DNA of 19,574 nt from assembly GCA_023401925.1 (NCBI GenBank), contig JAEXDA010000056.1:1-19574 (forward strand), in the 5' to 3' direction. The notes below the pieces were generated by a model. That model did not search any database. It saw nothing but the letters and a program-made list of their open reading frames with translations, and was not told the origin of the DNA. Every line of letters starts with the position of its first letter. Positions within the stretch are counted from its first letter, which is position 1. The stretch is from Bacillota bacterium. Lineage in GTDB: Bacteria; Bacillota; UBA4882; UBA8346. This document shows positions 1 through 8,000 of this stretch, piece by piece. The position numbers and the translations under genes are program-made.

Positions 1-102
1 ATATATACCGAACCGTTGCGTATATCTACCCGAGAGTCGCGTATATATACCGAACCGTTGCGTATATCTACCCGAGAGTCGCGCATATATACCGAACGAT
101 TG
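1..102. repeat. 42-bp tandem repeat, about 2.4 copies
   Basis: Two nearly identical 42-bp units lie at 1-42 and 43-84, differing only in the last base, and a partial third copy runs 85-102 before it diverges. Each unit is itself two related 21-mers, one starting atatataccg and the other atatctaccc, sharing roughly two thirds of their positions, so the array looks like an old 21-bp duplication that was duplicated again. It begins at the window edge, so the true copy number is unknown. No coding role is visible. Confidence 0.85.
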
Positions 103-201
103 TTTGCCGATCAAGCCTCAAGAAAAGGATGCCAAAGTTAAAATGTCGGGTATCAAAAGCCCTTTGACGCCAAGAGAAATTTTGGTATCGTAAACCATCC
201 T

Positions 202-231
202 TTGAAAATTTATCAATATTAGTATACTAAT
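202..231 (+). promoter_or_regulatory. Candidate promoter and 14-bp palindrome before the LacI-family gene
   Basis: TTGAAA at 202-207 and TATACT at 223-228 resemble -35 and -10 elements, but the 15-bp spacing is short. The -10 candidate lies inside a perfect palindrome, ATTAGTATACTAAT (218-231), which could itself be a regulator site. Another AT-rich -10 candidate is around 273-280. The rest of the 103-282 stretch holds no gene I can support. Confidence 0.3.
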
Positions 232-282
232 CAAAAATAAAAAGAGGAATTCACCAAAAAAGGAAGAATAATTTTATATAAA

Positions 283-298
283 TGTTACACGTATATCA
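283..298. promoter_or_regulatory. LacI-type operator, site 1 (regulator gene)
   Basis: TGTTACACGTATATCA matches the palindrome TGTTATACGTATAACA at 14 of 16 positions and has the central CG typical of LacI-family operators. It ends 14 bases before the preferred start codon of the regulator gene, just downstream of AT-rich promoter candidates, a position that suits autorepression. Two related sites lie at 1383-1398 and 8589-8604. That the adjacent regulator binds here is inferred. Confidence 0.65.
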
Positions 299-312
299 TA
301 AAGGTGATGCAA

Positions 313-1365
313 TTGAATCAAACGAAAGTAACGGCAGCGGATATCGCTAAAAAGTTGAATATTTCCCGTATCACTGTGGATCGGGTATTAAACAACCGGG
401 GTTTGGTTTCCGACGAAACCAAGCAGCGGGTTCTGGAAATGGTTAAACAACTTGGTTACCAGCCCAATCGGGCCGCTAAACATTTGGCGAAAAAGACCAA
501 ATGTTGTATCGGAGTGTCCTATGTCTTTCCGGACTGGTTTAAAGTTCAGATAGAACAGGGAATTGAAAAGGCTTTTAGTGAACTGAAAGATTTTGGCGCG
601 GAAGTTATTTTATTGAATGCTCCTCATTCCGCCCAGGGACAAATCGAACAGATCAAAGAGGTTTTACCAAAGCTTGATGCCTTGGCGATTGACCCTTGGA
701 TACCGGTGGCACTTAGCGGTTTTATTGATGAGCTGGTTGATGGGGGATTGCCGGTAGCTACCTTCAACATTGATGTTCCTTCCAGTAAACGCCTCTTCTA
801 TGTGGGATGTAATTATTTTCAGTCCGGACGGTTATGCGGAGAATTAATCACCAAATTTGCTCAAACGCCGGGGAAAGTAGGCATTATTACGACCAATGAA
901 AATTTGACCCATTTGGAACAACGAATTATGGGCTTCCGGGAAGTTTTATCCGGCTATTCTGATTTGAAGATTATCGGACCCCTTAAAATATCCGAAACGG
1001 ATGAAGGGGAAAGTATCGAGCAGATCAAGGGGTTCATTACCGAAAATCCGGAATTGGTTGCGCTCTATCATGATTGTACCAATCTGTTTTTAACTGGAGC
1101 CGCCCTCAAAGCAACCGGCAATGCCGGTAAAATTAAACTTATTGGCATGGATATGAACGACCTTCACAGTCAAATGATTCAGGAGAATGTAGTTCAGGCG
1201 GTTGTATGTCAGGAACCTTTTTATCAAGGATATTTGCCCCTTAAAATATTATTCAATTACGTTGCCGAAAGGGAATGGCCGGAAGAAACCGAAGTTGCAA
1301 CCCGGTTGGAAGTGGTAATTCGGGAAAATATCCAATATTATCACCATTATCAACCCATGGTGTAA
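313..1365 (+). CDS. LacI-family transcriptional regulator with sugar-binding (Peripla_BP_4-like) domain
   Basis: A DNA-binding sugar-responsive regulator of about 350 residues, the usual LacI-family length. Residues about 6-55 form the helix-turn-helix and hinge region (TAADIAKKLNIS, then TVDRVLNNRG and LGYQPNRAAKHL). The TVDRVL form instead of TVSRVL is, as I recall, typical of members whose ligand domain resembles ribose-type periplasmic binding proteins. The rest (GFIDELVDGGLPVATFNIDV, YVGCNYFQSGRLCGEL, KLIGMDMN) fits that fold. I chose TTG 313 because AAAGGTGAT at 299-307 is correctly spaced for it; GTG 304 and ATG 307 overlap or touch that Shine-Dalgarno sequence, but are in frame and would add only two or three residues. 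It precedes a sugar transporter operon, and an operator-like palindrome is shared by its own upstream region and two downstream genes, so it is the likely local repressor. Its inducer is unknown. Confidence 0.92.
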   Translation: MNQTKVTAADIAKKLNISRITVDRVLNNRGLVSDETKQRVLEMVKQLGYQPNRAAKHLAKKTKCCIGVSYVFPDWFKVQIEQGIEKAFSELKDFGAEVILLNAPHSAQGQIEQIKEVLPKLDALAIDPWIPVALSGFIDELVDGGLPVATFNIDVPSSKRLFYVGCNYFQSGRLCGELITKFAQTPGKVGIITTNENLTHLEQRIMGFREVLSGYSDLKIIGPLKISETDEGESIEQIKGFITENPELVALYHDCTNLFLTGAALKATGNAGKIKLIGMDMNDLHSQMIQENVVQAVVCQEPFYQGYLPLKILFNYVAEREWPEETEVATRLEVVIRENIQYYHHYQPMV

Positions 1366-1382
1366 TATTTTTTTGGACTTAA

Positions 1383-1398
1383 TGATGCACGTATAACA
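1383..1398. promoter_or_regulatory. LacI-type operator, site 2 (first ABC operon)
   Basis: TGATGCACGTATAACA matches the TGTTATACGTATAACA palindrome at 13 of 16 positions, with an intact right half. The flanking bases also resemble site 3: from 1371 and from 8577 the 28-base stretches share about 22 positions, including a TTnTGG hexamer 15 bp before TATAAC. TATAAC inside the operator could double as a -10 element. The site lies between the regulator gene and the first solute-binding protein gene, about 150 bp before its start. Confidence 0.6.
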
Positions 1399-1482
1399 AT
1401 GACTCGGCCATTCCTTTTCTTCATCGATTAGGCTTTTTTGTGGAAATTATTCATTAAAAGAGTACCAAGCAACCGCTGTTTT

Positions 1483-1495
1483 AAGGAGGTGATCC
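1483..1495 (+). other. Untranslated perfect anti-Shine-Dalgarno complement
   Basis: AAGGAGGTGATCC is a full 13-base complement of the conserved 16S rRNA 3' end, yet no start codon with an open frame follows it. The nearest candidate, GTG at 1517, is immediately followed by TAA. It sits 56 bases before the binding-protein start, which has its own Shine-Dalgarno sequence. A similar stretch (GGGAGGTGAT followed by TTTTCG) occurs at 8546-8560 before the first secreted enzyme. It may be a relic of a lost gene or a leader element; its function is unknown. Confidence 0.4.
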
Positions 1496-1550
1496 GGGGG
1501 CGATTTTTCGAGGAAAGTGTAATTCAGACTAAATTTTAGGGAGGGTTATG

Positions 1551-2831
1551 ATGAAAAAGATTGTTTTGTTTGCAATGGTAACATTCCTTATGGTAGCAAT
1601 GATTTTACCGCAAAGTTCTATTTTTGGTGCGGGTGAAGTGCAATTAAGGTTTTTGTCGTTACAAGTGGGAGTCCATCCGGAAGCACCTTGGTTTGAAAAG
1701 ACGGTTCGTGATTTCAATGCCGCAAATAAGGGGAAAATCAAAGTTGTGATTGATGGTGTCGCCGGTGACCAAGCATGTTGGGAAAAGTTACGGACTGATG
1801 CGGCAGCGGACACTATGCCTGATTTGTTCACCCTGAAAGCGGATCGCAGTGAATTTGATGTTTTAGCCCAATCCGGCAGAGTGGCTGATCTTAATTCCTA
1901 TCTAAAAACGGATGCCAACTTTAAAGCGAAGCTCAATGATGCCGGTTCGTTGGCAACCTATACATATAAGGGCAAGTTATTAGGAGTTCCTTATGCCAAA
2001 GCATATGTAGGAATTTATTATAATAAAGCATTGTTTGCCAAAGCCGGTATCAGTAGTTTTCCGGCGACCTGGGATGAATTTTTCACGGCCTGTGACAAAC
2101 TCTCCAAATTGGGAGTAGCACCGATTGCCTTGATGACGGGTGAAAACTCTTGGACCTCCACATTAATGCTGGCTCATTTCATTGGCACCAGCGGCCCGGA
2201 AGGGACCAAATGGCTGCAAACAAGCCCCAAAGACCAAAAGTTTACCACTCCGGTATTTGTGAATGCGGTTAAAAAACTGCAAATTATGCTCAATCAATAT
2301 ACAACACTGGATGCGATTGGCGCCGGCTATGGAGTAGCCGCCAACAACTTTCTCCAAGGGAAAGCGGCAATGATCGCCAATGGCCCTTGGATGATCGGTT
2401 CCTTTTCCGATCCGAAGAGCGCTCCGGAAGGATTTGAGAAAAATGTAGGCTATGCTTTGGCTCCCGGTAACGGAGCGATTGCCATGGAAAATGTCGCTTA
2501 TGCCACCGGAAGTAAGACCAAAGAAAAGCGGGATGCTGCGGTTAAATTCTTAAAATATTTAACCACCGACAAGGTATACGCGGCTTATTTAAGTGTGGGC
2601 GGAGCGGGGCCTTGCTTTAAAACCGACCTATCCATCGTGAAATATCCGGCCATCAACAAAGTTTTTCTACCGCTTGCAGTCAAAGCAAAGCATCAGTATA
2701 CCATCGTTCCCAATGCAGTAAAGCCTGCCGTAATCGATGCCCTGGCCCAACTGCTCCCGGGTTTGGCAGATAAGTCTTTATCTGCCGAACAGTTTGCCAA
2801 ACAGATTCAAGAAATTTCCGATAATAACTAG
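1551..2831 (+). CDS. CUT1 sugar ABC transporter, extracellular solute-binding protein (family 1)
   Basis: A family 1 solute-binding protein of about 426 residues that would capture an oligosaccharide outside the membrane and hand it to the permeases encoded at 3169-4974. The N-terminus is a signal peptide (MKKIVLFAMVTFLMVAM...), probably cleaved near FGA/GE around residue 27. There is no lipobox cysteine, so it should be soluble in a periplasm rather than lipid-anchored. The mature part has the family pattern: LRFLSLQVGVHPEAPWFEKTVRDFN, the hinge segment LLGVPYAKAYVGIYYNKALFAKAGI, FPATWDEFFTACDKL, GKAAMIANGPWMIG, and the late helix RDAAVKFLKYLT. ATG 1551 is six bases from GGAGG (1540-1544); ATG 1548 is only three bases away. 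A LacI-type operator lies upstream at 1383. The stop codon overlaps the first of two strong hairpins. The substrate is inferred from the neighbours to be an alpha-glucose-containing oligosaccharide. Confidence 0.93.
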   Translation: MKKIVLFAMVTFLMVAMILPQSSIFGAGEVQLRFLSLQVGVHPEAPWFEKTVRDFNAANKGKIKVVIDGVAGDQACWEKLRTDAAADTMPDLFTLKADRSEFDVLAQSGRVADLNSYLKTDANFKAKLNDAGSLATYTYKGKLLGVPYAKAYVGIYYNKALFAKAGISSFPATWDEFFTACDKLSKLGVAPIALMTGENSWTSTLMLAHFIGTSGPEGTKWLQTSPKDQKFTTPVFVNAVKKLQIMLNQYTTLDAIGAGYGVAANNFLQGKAAMIANGPWMIGSFSDPKSAPEGFEKNVGYALAPGNGAIAMENVAYATGSKTKEKRDAAVKFLKYLTTDKVYAAYLSVGGAGPCFKTDLSIVKYPAINKVFLPLAVKAKHQYTIVPNAVKPAVIDALAQLLPGLADKSLSAEQFAKQIQEISDNN

Positions 2832-2934
2832 TAAAACGTTCTCTAAATAACTACTCAATGATTGTGAACGTTTTACTTAAGTAGAGCGTATCTTCCCCAT
2901 TTCTGATTTCCATTTATTTACGATACGCTCTACT
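2830..2934 (+). promoter_or_regulatory. Two adjacent long hairpins after the binding-protein gene
   Basis: Hairpin one has a perfect 12-bp stem, 2830-2841 with 2866-2877 (AGTAAAACGTTC and its complement), and overlaps the stop codon. Hairpin two has a perfect 13-bp stem, 2880-2892 with 2922-2934 (AGTAGAGCGTATC and its complement). Neither is followed directly by a T-run, so they look less like plain terminators than like mRNA-stabilising or attenuating structures limiting expression of the permeases relative to the binding protein. The role is inferred. Confidence 0.6.
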
Positions 2935-2976
2935 AGTATTCAGCGCCCGAGAAAATTCTTTTTTGCATTAATTCTT

Positions 2977-3049
2977 TCTCTGTGTCTGCGGCACCTTGGT
3001 GCCGATGTCTCTGTGGCCAAAAAGCATTTAGGCCACAGAGACACAGAGA
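2977..3049. repeat. Branched inverted repeat (REP-like), TCTCTGTG type
   Basis: The right arm (3031-3049) reads GGCCACAGAGACACAGAGA. Its complement is found in two pieces on the left, TCTCTGTG (2977-2984) and TCTCTGTGGCC (3008-3018), separated by a bulged-out perfect hairpin CGGCACC-TT-GGTGCCG (2989-3004). Folded, this is a stem with a side hairpin. It resembles dispersed intergenic palindromes seen in many bacterial genomes (from memory). The following 3050-3155 stretch, up to the permease Shine-Dalgarno sequence, has no gene or clear promoter that I can support. Confidence 0.65.
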
Positions 3050-3168
3050 TAAAACCTATTTTCATCTTTTCACGTGCCCCGGATGGCCGGGTGGATACTA
3101 CGTTGGTATAAGCCGTGGTTAATTAGAAATGCGCGGGGTAATAAAGGCTTTACGGAAAGGATTTGGCG

Positions 3169-4044
3169 ATGAAAACAAATCAAGAACAACGACGGTTCAT
3201 TATATTGGCATTAATCCCGGCCTTGGTTTTATTCGGCACCTTCTATATATTGCCGATGCTGGGCTTGATCGCTACCACCTTTTTTGATTGGAATACCATT
3301 AAAATGGGTGGTTTTATTGGATTGGATAATTACCTAAAAATGTTTCATGACAAGGTATTTTATATTTCATTACAAAATAATTTCAGCTGGTCCTTAGTGG
3401 CGATGCTGGTACATATTCCCTTGGCATTAATGGTGGCCTTGTTGTTAAGTAAAAAAGTCCGGGGATGGAAAGTATTACGGACCATCTATTTTTTGCCCCA
3501 TGTGATATCGGTAACTGCTTTTGCCGTGATCTGGATGAACGTTTTCAACCCCAGTTTCGGTTTGATTAATTCCATCTTGAAAATAATGGGTCTCGATTCA
3601 TGGTGCCGGAATTGGCTGTATGACCAAACGCTGGCTTGGCCGGCGATTTTATTGACTTGGGTCTTTCATGTAGGATTATATGCAGTGATCATTTTGGGAG
3701 AAATCCTCTCGATTCCGGAAGAATTGTTCGAGTCGGCCGAAATTGACGGCGCCTCCGGGATGAAGCAGAGTTTCCATATAACGATTCCGCTCATGCGGAA
3801 TATTACCGGGACCTGTGTCATACTTACGGTCACAGGCGGGCTACGGTATTTTGAAGGCCTTTATATTATGACCAATGGGGCTCCCAATTACCGTACCGAA
3901 ACCCTGGCTTTGTATCTTTATCAAAAAATCCAATTGATTCAATACTCTTATGCCAATACCCTTGGAGTTGCTTTATTAGTATTTGGTTTGCTGTTTGTGA
4001 TTACCGCAATGAAACTGTTCAAGCTTGGAAAATCGGATTGGTAA
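3169..4044 (+). CDS. CUT1 sugar ABC transporter permease (MalF/UgpA type)
   Basis: Inner-membrane permease subunit of about 291 residues, normal for this type, with roughly six hydrophobic segments; the first spans about residues 11-32. The EAA loop that docks the ATPase is at about 183-206 (EELFESAEIDGASGMKQSFH followed by ITIP). The N-terminal QRRFIILALIPALVLFGTFYILP opening is typical of the MalF-side partner. ATG 3169 is chosen because AAAGGA (3156-3161) is seven bases upstream; the in-frame TTG 3163 is too close to it. It is followed after 45 bp by its partner permease. No ATP-binding subunit is encoded nearby, so it presumably uses a shared MsmK-like ATPase encoded elsewhere. Confidence 0.93.
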   Translation: MKTNQEQRRFIILALIPALVLFGTFYILPMLGLIATTFFDWNTIKMGGFIGLDNYLKMFHDKVFYISLQNNFSWSLVAMLVHIPLALMVALLLSKKVRGWKVLRTIYFLPHVISVTAFAVIWMNVFNPSFGLINSILKIMGLDSWCRNWLYDQTLAWPAILLTWVFHVGLYAVIILGEILSIPEELFESAEIDGASGMKQSFHITIPLMRNITGTCVILTVTGGLRYFEGLYIMTNGAPNYRTETLALYLYQKIQLIQYSYANTLGVALLVFGLLFVITAMKLFKLGKSDW

Positions 4045-4089
4045 AATCAAAAGTTGCCGTATAGGCGCTACTTTGTAAGGGGGTTGCTC

Positions 4090-4974
4090 ATGAATTCCAA
4101 AACCTTTAAGAATCAATATGTCCGATTGGAACATCCATCGAAAGAAAGATTAATAAAGTTTCTGGTTGAGTTTTTGCGATGGTCAATCTTAATCTTTTTT
4201 GCAGTGATGACCGCTTTTCCATTAATTTGGACGCTTTTCTCCTCCGTTAAGTCCAGCCAGGAGATTTTAATGTCGGCTTTATCATTTCCTAAGAAGCTGC
4301 ATTGGGAAAATTATGGATATGCATTGAAAGTAACCGGGATGGGCCAGTCTTATCTAAATAGCATCATTGTAACCACAATTTCGGTTCTGTTAAATGCCTA
4401 TGTTTCGTTGTTAGCCGCTTATACCATCGCCCGCTTCCGTTTTCGGGGGTCGGGGTTTTTGATGGCGCTATTCTCGATTGGTATTTTAATTCCGATTAAC
4501 TCCGCGTTGCTCCCGGTGAAGATAATCATGGACAATCTGCGACTTAGCAATTCCTTGATTGGGTTGGCTATTCTTTATACTGCGATTGGGATTCCGATTT
4601 CCATATTAATATTGCGGAGTTTCCTGTTGGGGATTCCGGTTCAAGTGGATGAGGCGGCGCGGATCGACGGAGCCAGTTTATGGCGGACGGTTTGGGCGAT
4701 TATCATGCCGATGGCCCGTCCGGGAATCGTGACGGTTATGATTTTACAAGCCATTTACTGCTGGAATGAATTTCTCTATGCCATTGTTTTGATCGCTTCC
4801 CCAATGAACCGGACCCTTCAAATTGCTATCCGTTTCTTCTTAGGCCAATTTTTCTTTGACTATGGCGCCCTGTTTGCGGCGATGACCTTGGCGATCATTC
4901 CTACGGTTGTATTATTTGTAATCTTTCAGAATAGTGTGGTTTCTTCATTATCCGTGGGTGCGGTAAAACAATAG
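4090..4974 (+). CDS. CUT1 sugar ABC transporter permease (MalG/UgpE type)
   Basis: Second inner-membrane permease, about 294 residues, pairing with the product of the gene before it. It shows the MalG-type N-terminal segment (FFAVMTAFPLIWTLFSSVKS), the extracytoplasmic helix region SYLNSIIVTTISVLLNAYVS, and the EAA loop at about 185-208 (VDEAARIDGASLWRTVWAII then MPMARPG). The C-terminus ends SSLSVGAVKQ, like the SGLTAGAVKG ends of this family. ATG 4090 has AAGGGGG six bases upstream; upstream in-frame TTG codons lack such a site. The next gene begins 44 bp after the stop, so the two are probably one transcript. Confidence 0.93.
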   Translation: MNSKTFKNQYVRLEHPSKERLIKFLVEFLRWSILIFFAVMTAFPLIWTLFSSVKSSQEILMSALSFPKKLHWENYGYALKVTGMGQSYLNSIIVTTISVLLNAYVSLLAAYTIARFRFRGSGFLMALFSIGILIPINSALLPVKIIMDNLRLSNSLIGLAILYTAIGIPISILILRSFLLGIPVQVDEAARIDGASLWRTVWAIIMPMARPGIVTVMILQAIYCWNEFLYAIVLIASPMNRTLQIAIRFFLGQFFFDYGALFAAMTLAIIPTVVLFVIFQNSVVSSLSVGAVKQ

Positions 4975-5018
4975 ACAGCTTGAAAAACAAACGATATCGA
5001 TACAATGAGGTGGACGTG

Positions 5019-8000
5019 ATGGTTCGCGGGGCAATCTTTGATTTGGATGGTGTCATAGCCGATACGGCCAAATATCACTATTTGGCCTGGAAACGGTTGG
5101 CCGCTCAGTTGGGCTTCGATTTTTCAATTGAACATAATGAAGCTTTGAAAGGAGTTAGCCGGTTACGTTCTTTGGAATTGCTGCTGGAGGCGGGGGGAAT
5201 ATCCGTTGATGAGAGGGAAAAAGAGCGTTTGGCGGAAGAAAAAAACCGCTGGTATGTGGAGTATATTTCGCAAATGGATCCCAGTGAGGTGCTCCCCGGT
5301 GTATTGGAATTACTCAGCGACTTAAAAAAACGGGGAGTTAAAATCGCCTTAGGCTCGGCCAGTAAAAACGCAGCGCTGATTTTGGAACGTCTGCAGCTCG
5401 GAGACTATTTCGAGGCGATTGTGGATGGTACTTTGGTGACCCGGGCCAAACCTGATCCGGAAGTTTTCTTATTGGCCGCGGATAAGTTAGGGCTACTACC
5501 TTGGGAATGTATTGTTTTTGAAGATGCCGTAGCCGGTATTGAAGCAGCTCAACGAGGGGGAATGGAGATTATTGGGGTCGGGAACGAGAATCTCAGGAAT
5601 ATCGTTCCGCATTTCCTGAATGGACTTCATGAATTCCGGCCGGATCGATTCTTTGTTGATCAACGTTGGTGTCTCCATGAGAATCATTTTGAAGTGAGCC
5701 TCAATAAATATTATGAAGGGGCATTCACTTTGGGGAGTGGCTACCTGTCGGTGCGGGGTTCTCTAGAGGAAGGTTTAAGTGATGACCCGCAGGATGAAGA
5801 ATATCTGCGGGTTCCCGCCAATGTTACCCTGGAAAAACCACGCCCCGGTAAATCCAAATGGGGAACCTTCGTACCGGGAATCGTCGGCGAACATTTTCTC
5901 TTAAATGATGAAATCATTAATCTGCCATGGTTTTTGGAGTTCCAAGTTTATTGCGATGGGGAACGTCTGGATCTCGAAAAAAGTAAAGTTACTCATTACG
6001 ATCGCTATTTAAATATGAAAGATGCCACTTTGACCCGTTCTTTACGCTGGCAAACTCAGTCGGGGATGGAAGTTGCCATTCAATTTTTCCGCTATATCAA
6101 CCTGAGCATTCCGGCATTGTCGGTACAAAGGGTTCGGATACGCTGTATCAAAGGGAATGGAAAGCTAAAGATCGTTTCGGGAATCAATGCGAAGGTCCGT
6201 ACCAATGGATACAATCACTTTACCAAGGTGGATCTGGGAGTGAGTGATGAGGGAAACATTTATTCAGATGGGGTGACGGATAAGGGCAACCGGATTTTTG
6301 AAATATCAAGGTTATTAACTTCCCCCGCCATCCCTTTAAAAACAATCACCGTGGAGGGGCATATATACTATGAGAGCCATTGCTGCCTGGAGGACCATCA
6401 AACGCTGGAATTCGTCAAAATTACCAGTATCGCTACGGATCGTGATTTAGCAGCGGGAAACTACCAAGAACGGGCTTTAAAAGTACATAAAACGGGGTTG
6501 GATAGGGATTTTAACCGGTTGTATCAAGAACATGCCCGGATCTGGCGGCAAAAGTGGGAGAACAGCGATCTGATGATTGAAGGCGATGACCAGGCTCAGT
6601 TGGCTCTGCGGTTCTCTATTTTTCATATGATTCGCAGCAATGCCGAACATGATCCCCGGGTGGCGATCTGCGCCAAGGGCCATGCCGGTGAAGCTTATTT
6701 TGGCAGATATTTTTGGGATAATGAACTTTTTGTATTGCCCTTTTTTTTGTATACCAATTTGGATGCTGCGAAGAACTTAATCCTTTTCCGGTACAACACT
6801 TTAAGCGGCGCCAAAGAGAACGCCCGGTCATACGGATACCATGGGGCGCGTTATGCCTGGGAATCGTCGATTGACGGTAAGGAAGAGTCGGCCGGCTGGC
6901 AATACGCAGATCATGAAATCCATATTACCGCGGATGTGATTTACGCTCTTTGGCATTACTATTGCCAGACCGCTGATTGGGAATTTATGAAACAATACGG
7001 GATCGAGATGTTGGTGGAGACCGCTCGGTACTGGGTGGAGCGGGTTGACCCGGACCCGACCCATCAAAGTTTCAATTTACTGGGAGTCATGGGCCCGGAT
7101 GAGTATTTGCCAATAACCCGCAACAATGCTTATACCAATCGGCTGGTCAAGTTCAGTCTGGCCAAGACCCTGGAAATGCTGGAACATTTCGAGTCGAAAA
7201 ATCCGCAGGAATATCGCGAGAAAATGGCCGCGTTAAACTTTAATTCCTCTGAAATGGAACGAGTGGGTCAGGTGATGGATGGATTAACGATCCCTATCGA
7301 TCCTAAGCGCAATCTGGTGATGCAGTCGGAAGATTTTGAAAGCTATGCCGTTATCGATTTCGATCAAATTTGGAAAGACCGAAGCAAGCCTTTTGGCCAT
7401 TTTATTTCCCAAGAAAAGAACTATCGCTCAAAAGCGCTAAAACAAGCAGATGTATTGATGTTAATGTATTTATTCCCGGGTGATTTTACGAATGAACAAA
7501 TAAAACGGGCTTACGAATACTATGAACCGATTACGACCCATGATTCATCCCTTTCGGCTGCCGTATACGCCATCATGGCAACGTGGCTGGAAAAGATGGA
7601 GGAAGCGGAAAGCTATTTTCGAAAATCGGCCAAAATCGATCTCGATTTAGGCAAAAAGGGATGTGAGGAAGGTATCCATATCGCCAACGCCGGAGGTTTA
7701 TGGCAGGCGGTGGTTCATGGCTTTGCCGGCATCCCGAGTGCAATCCAGAACGACATTTTAACCGTAAATCCCCGCTTGCCCAAACAGTGGCAAAAAGTAA
7801 GTTTCCCCTTGAATTGGAAAGGCCAGTCCGTTAGGATCGCAATCGGTAAAAAACAGATCACCTTCACCAATTTAAGCCAAAGAGCTTTAAAAATCATGGT
7901 GAGGGACTCGTTGATAACCGTTGAACCGGATCAAACCAGGACGGTGGCTTATCCCATGAGTATGCCGAATATCACGGAGGTTGGACATGAATCCAGTGCA

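Noticed and set aside
1..102. CRISPR array
   Set aside because: Units are contiguous without unique spacers, and no cas genes are present.
1529..1831. 100-residue minus-strand open frame under the first binding-protein gene
   Set aside because: It is antisense to a well-supported coding region, with no promoter or ribosome binding site, and reads as a shadow frame.
2862..2878. CcpA cre-like site (TTGTGAACGTTTTACT)
   Set aside because: It lacks the conserved CA at the right end and is better explained as one arm of a perfect 12-bp hairpin after the binding-protein gene.
2830..2934. Intrinsic terminator for the first binding-protein gene
   Set aside because: Stems are strong, but loops are long (24 and 29 bases) and no T-run follows directly, so termination is not supported by sequence alone.
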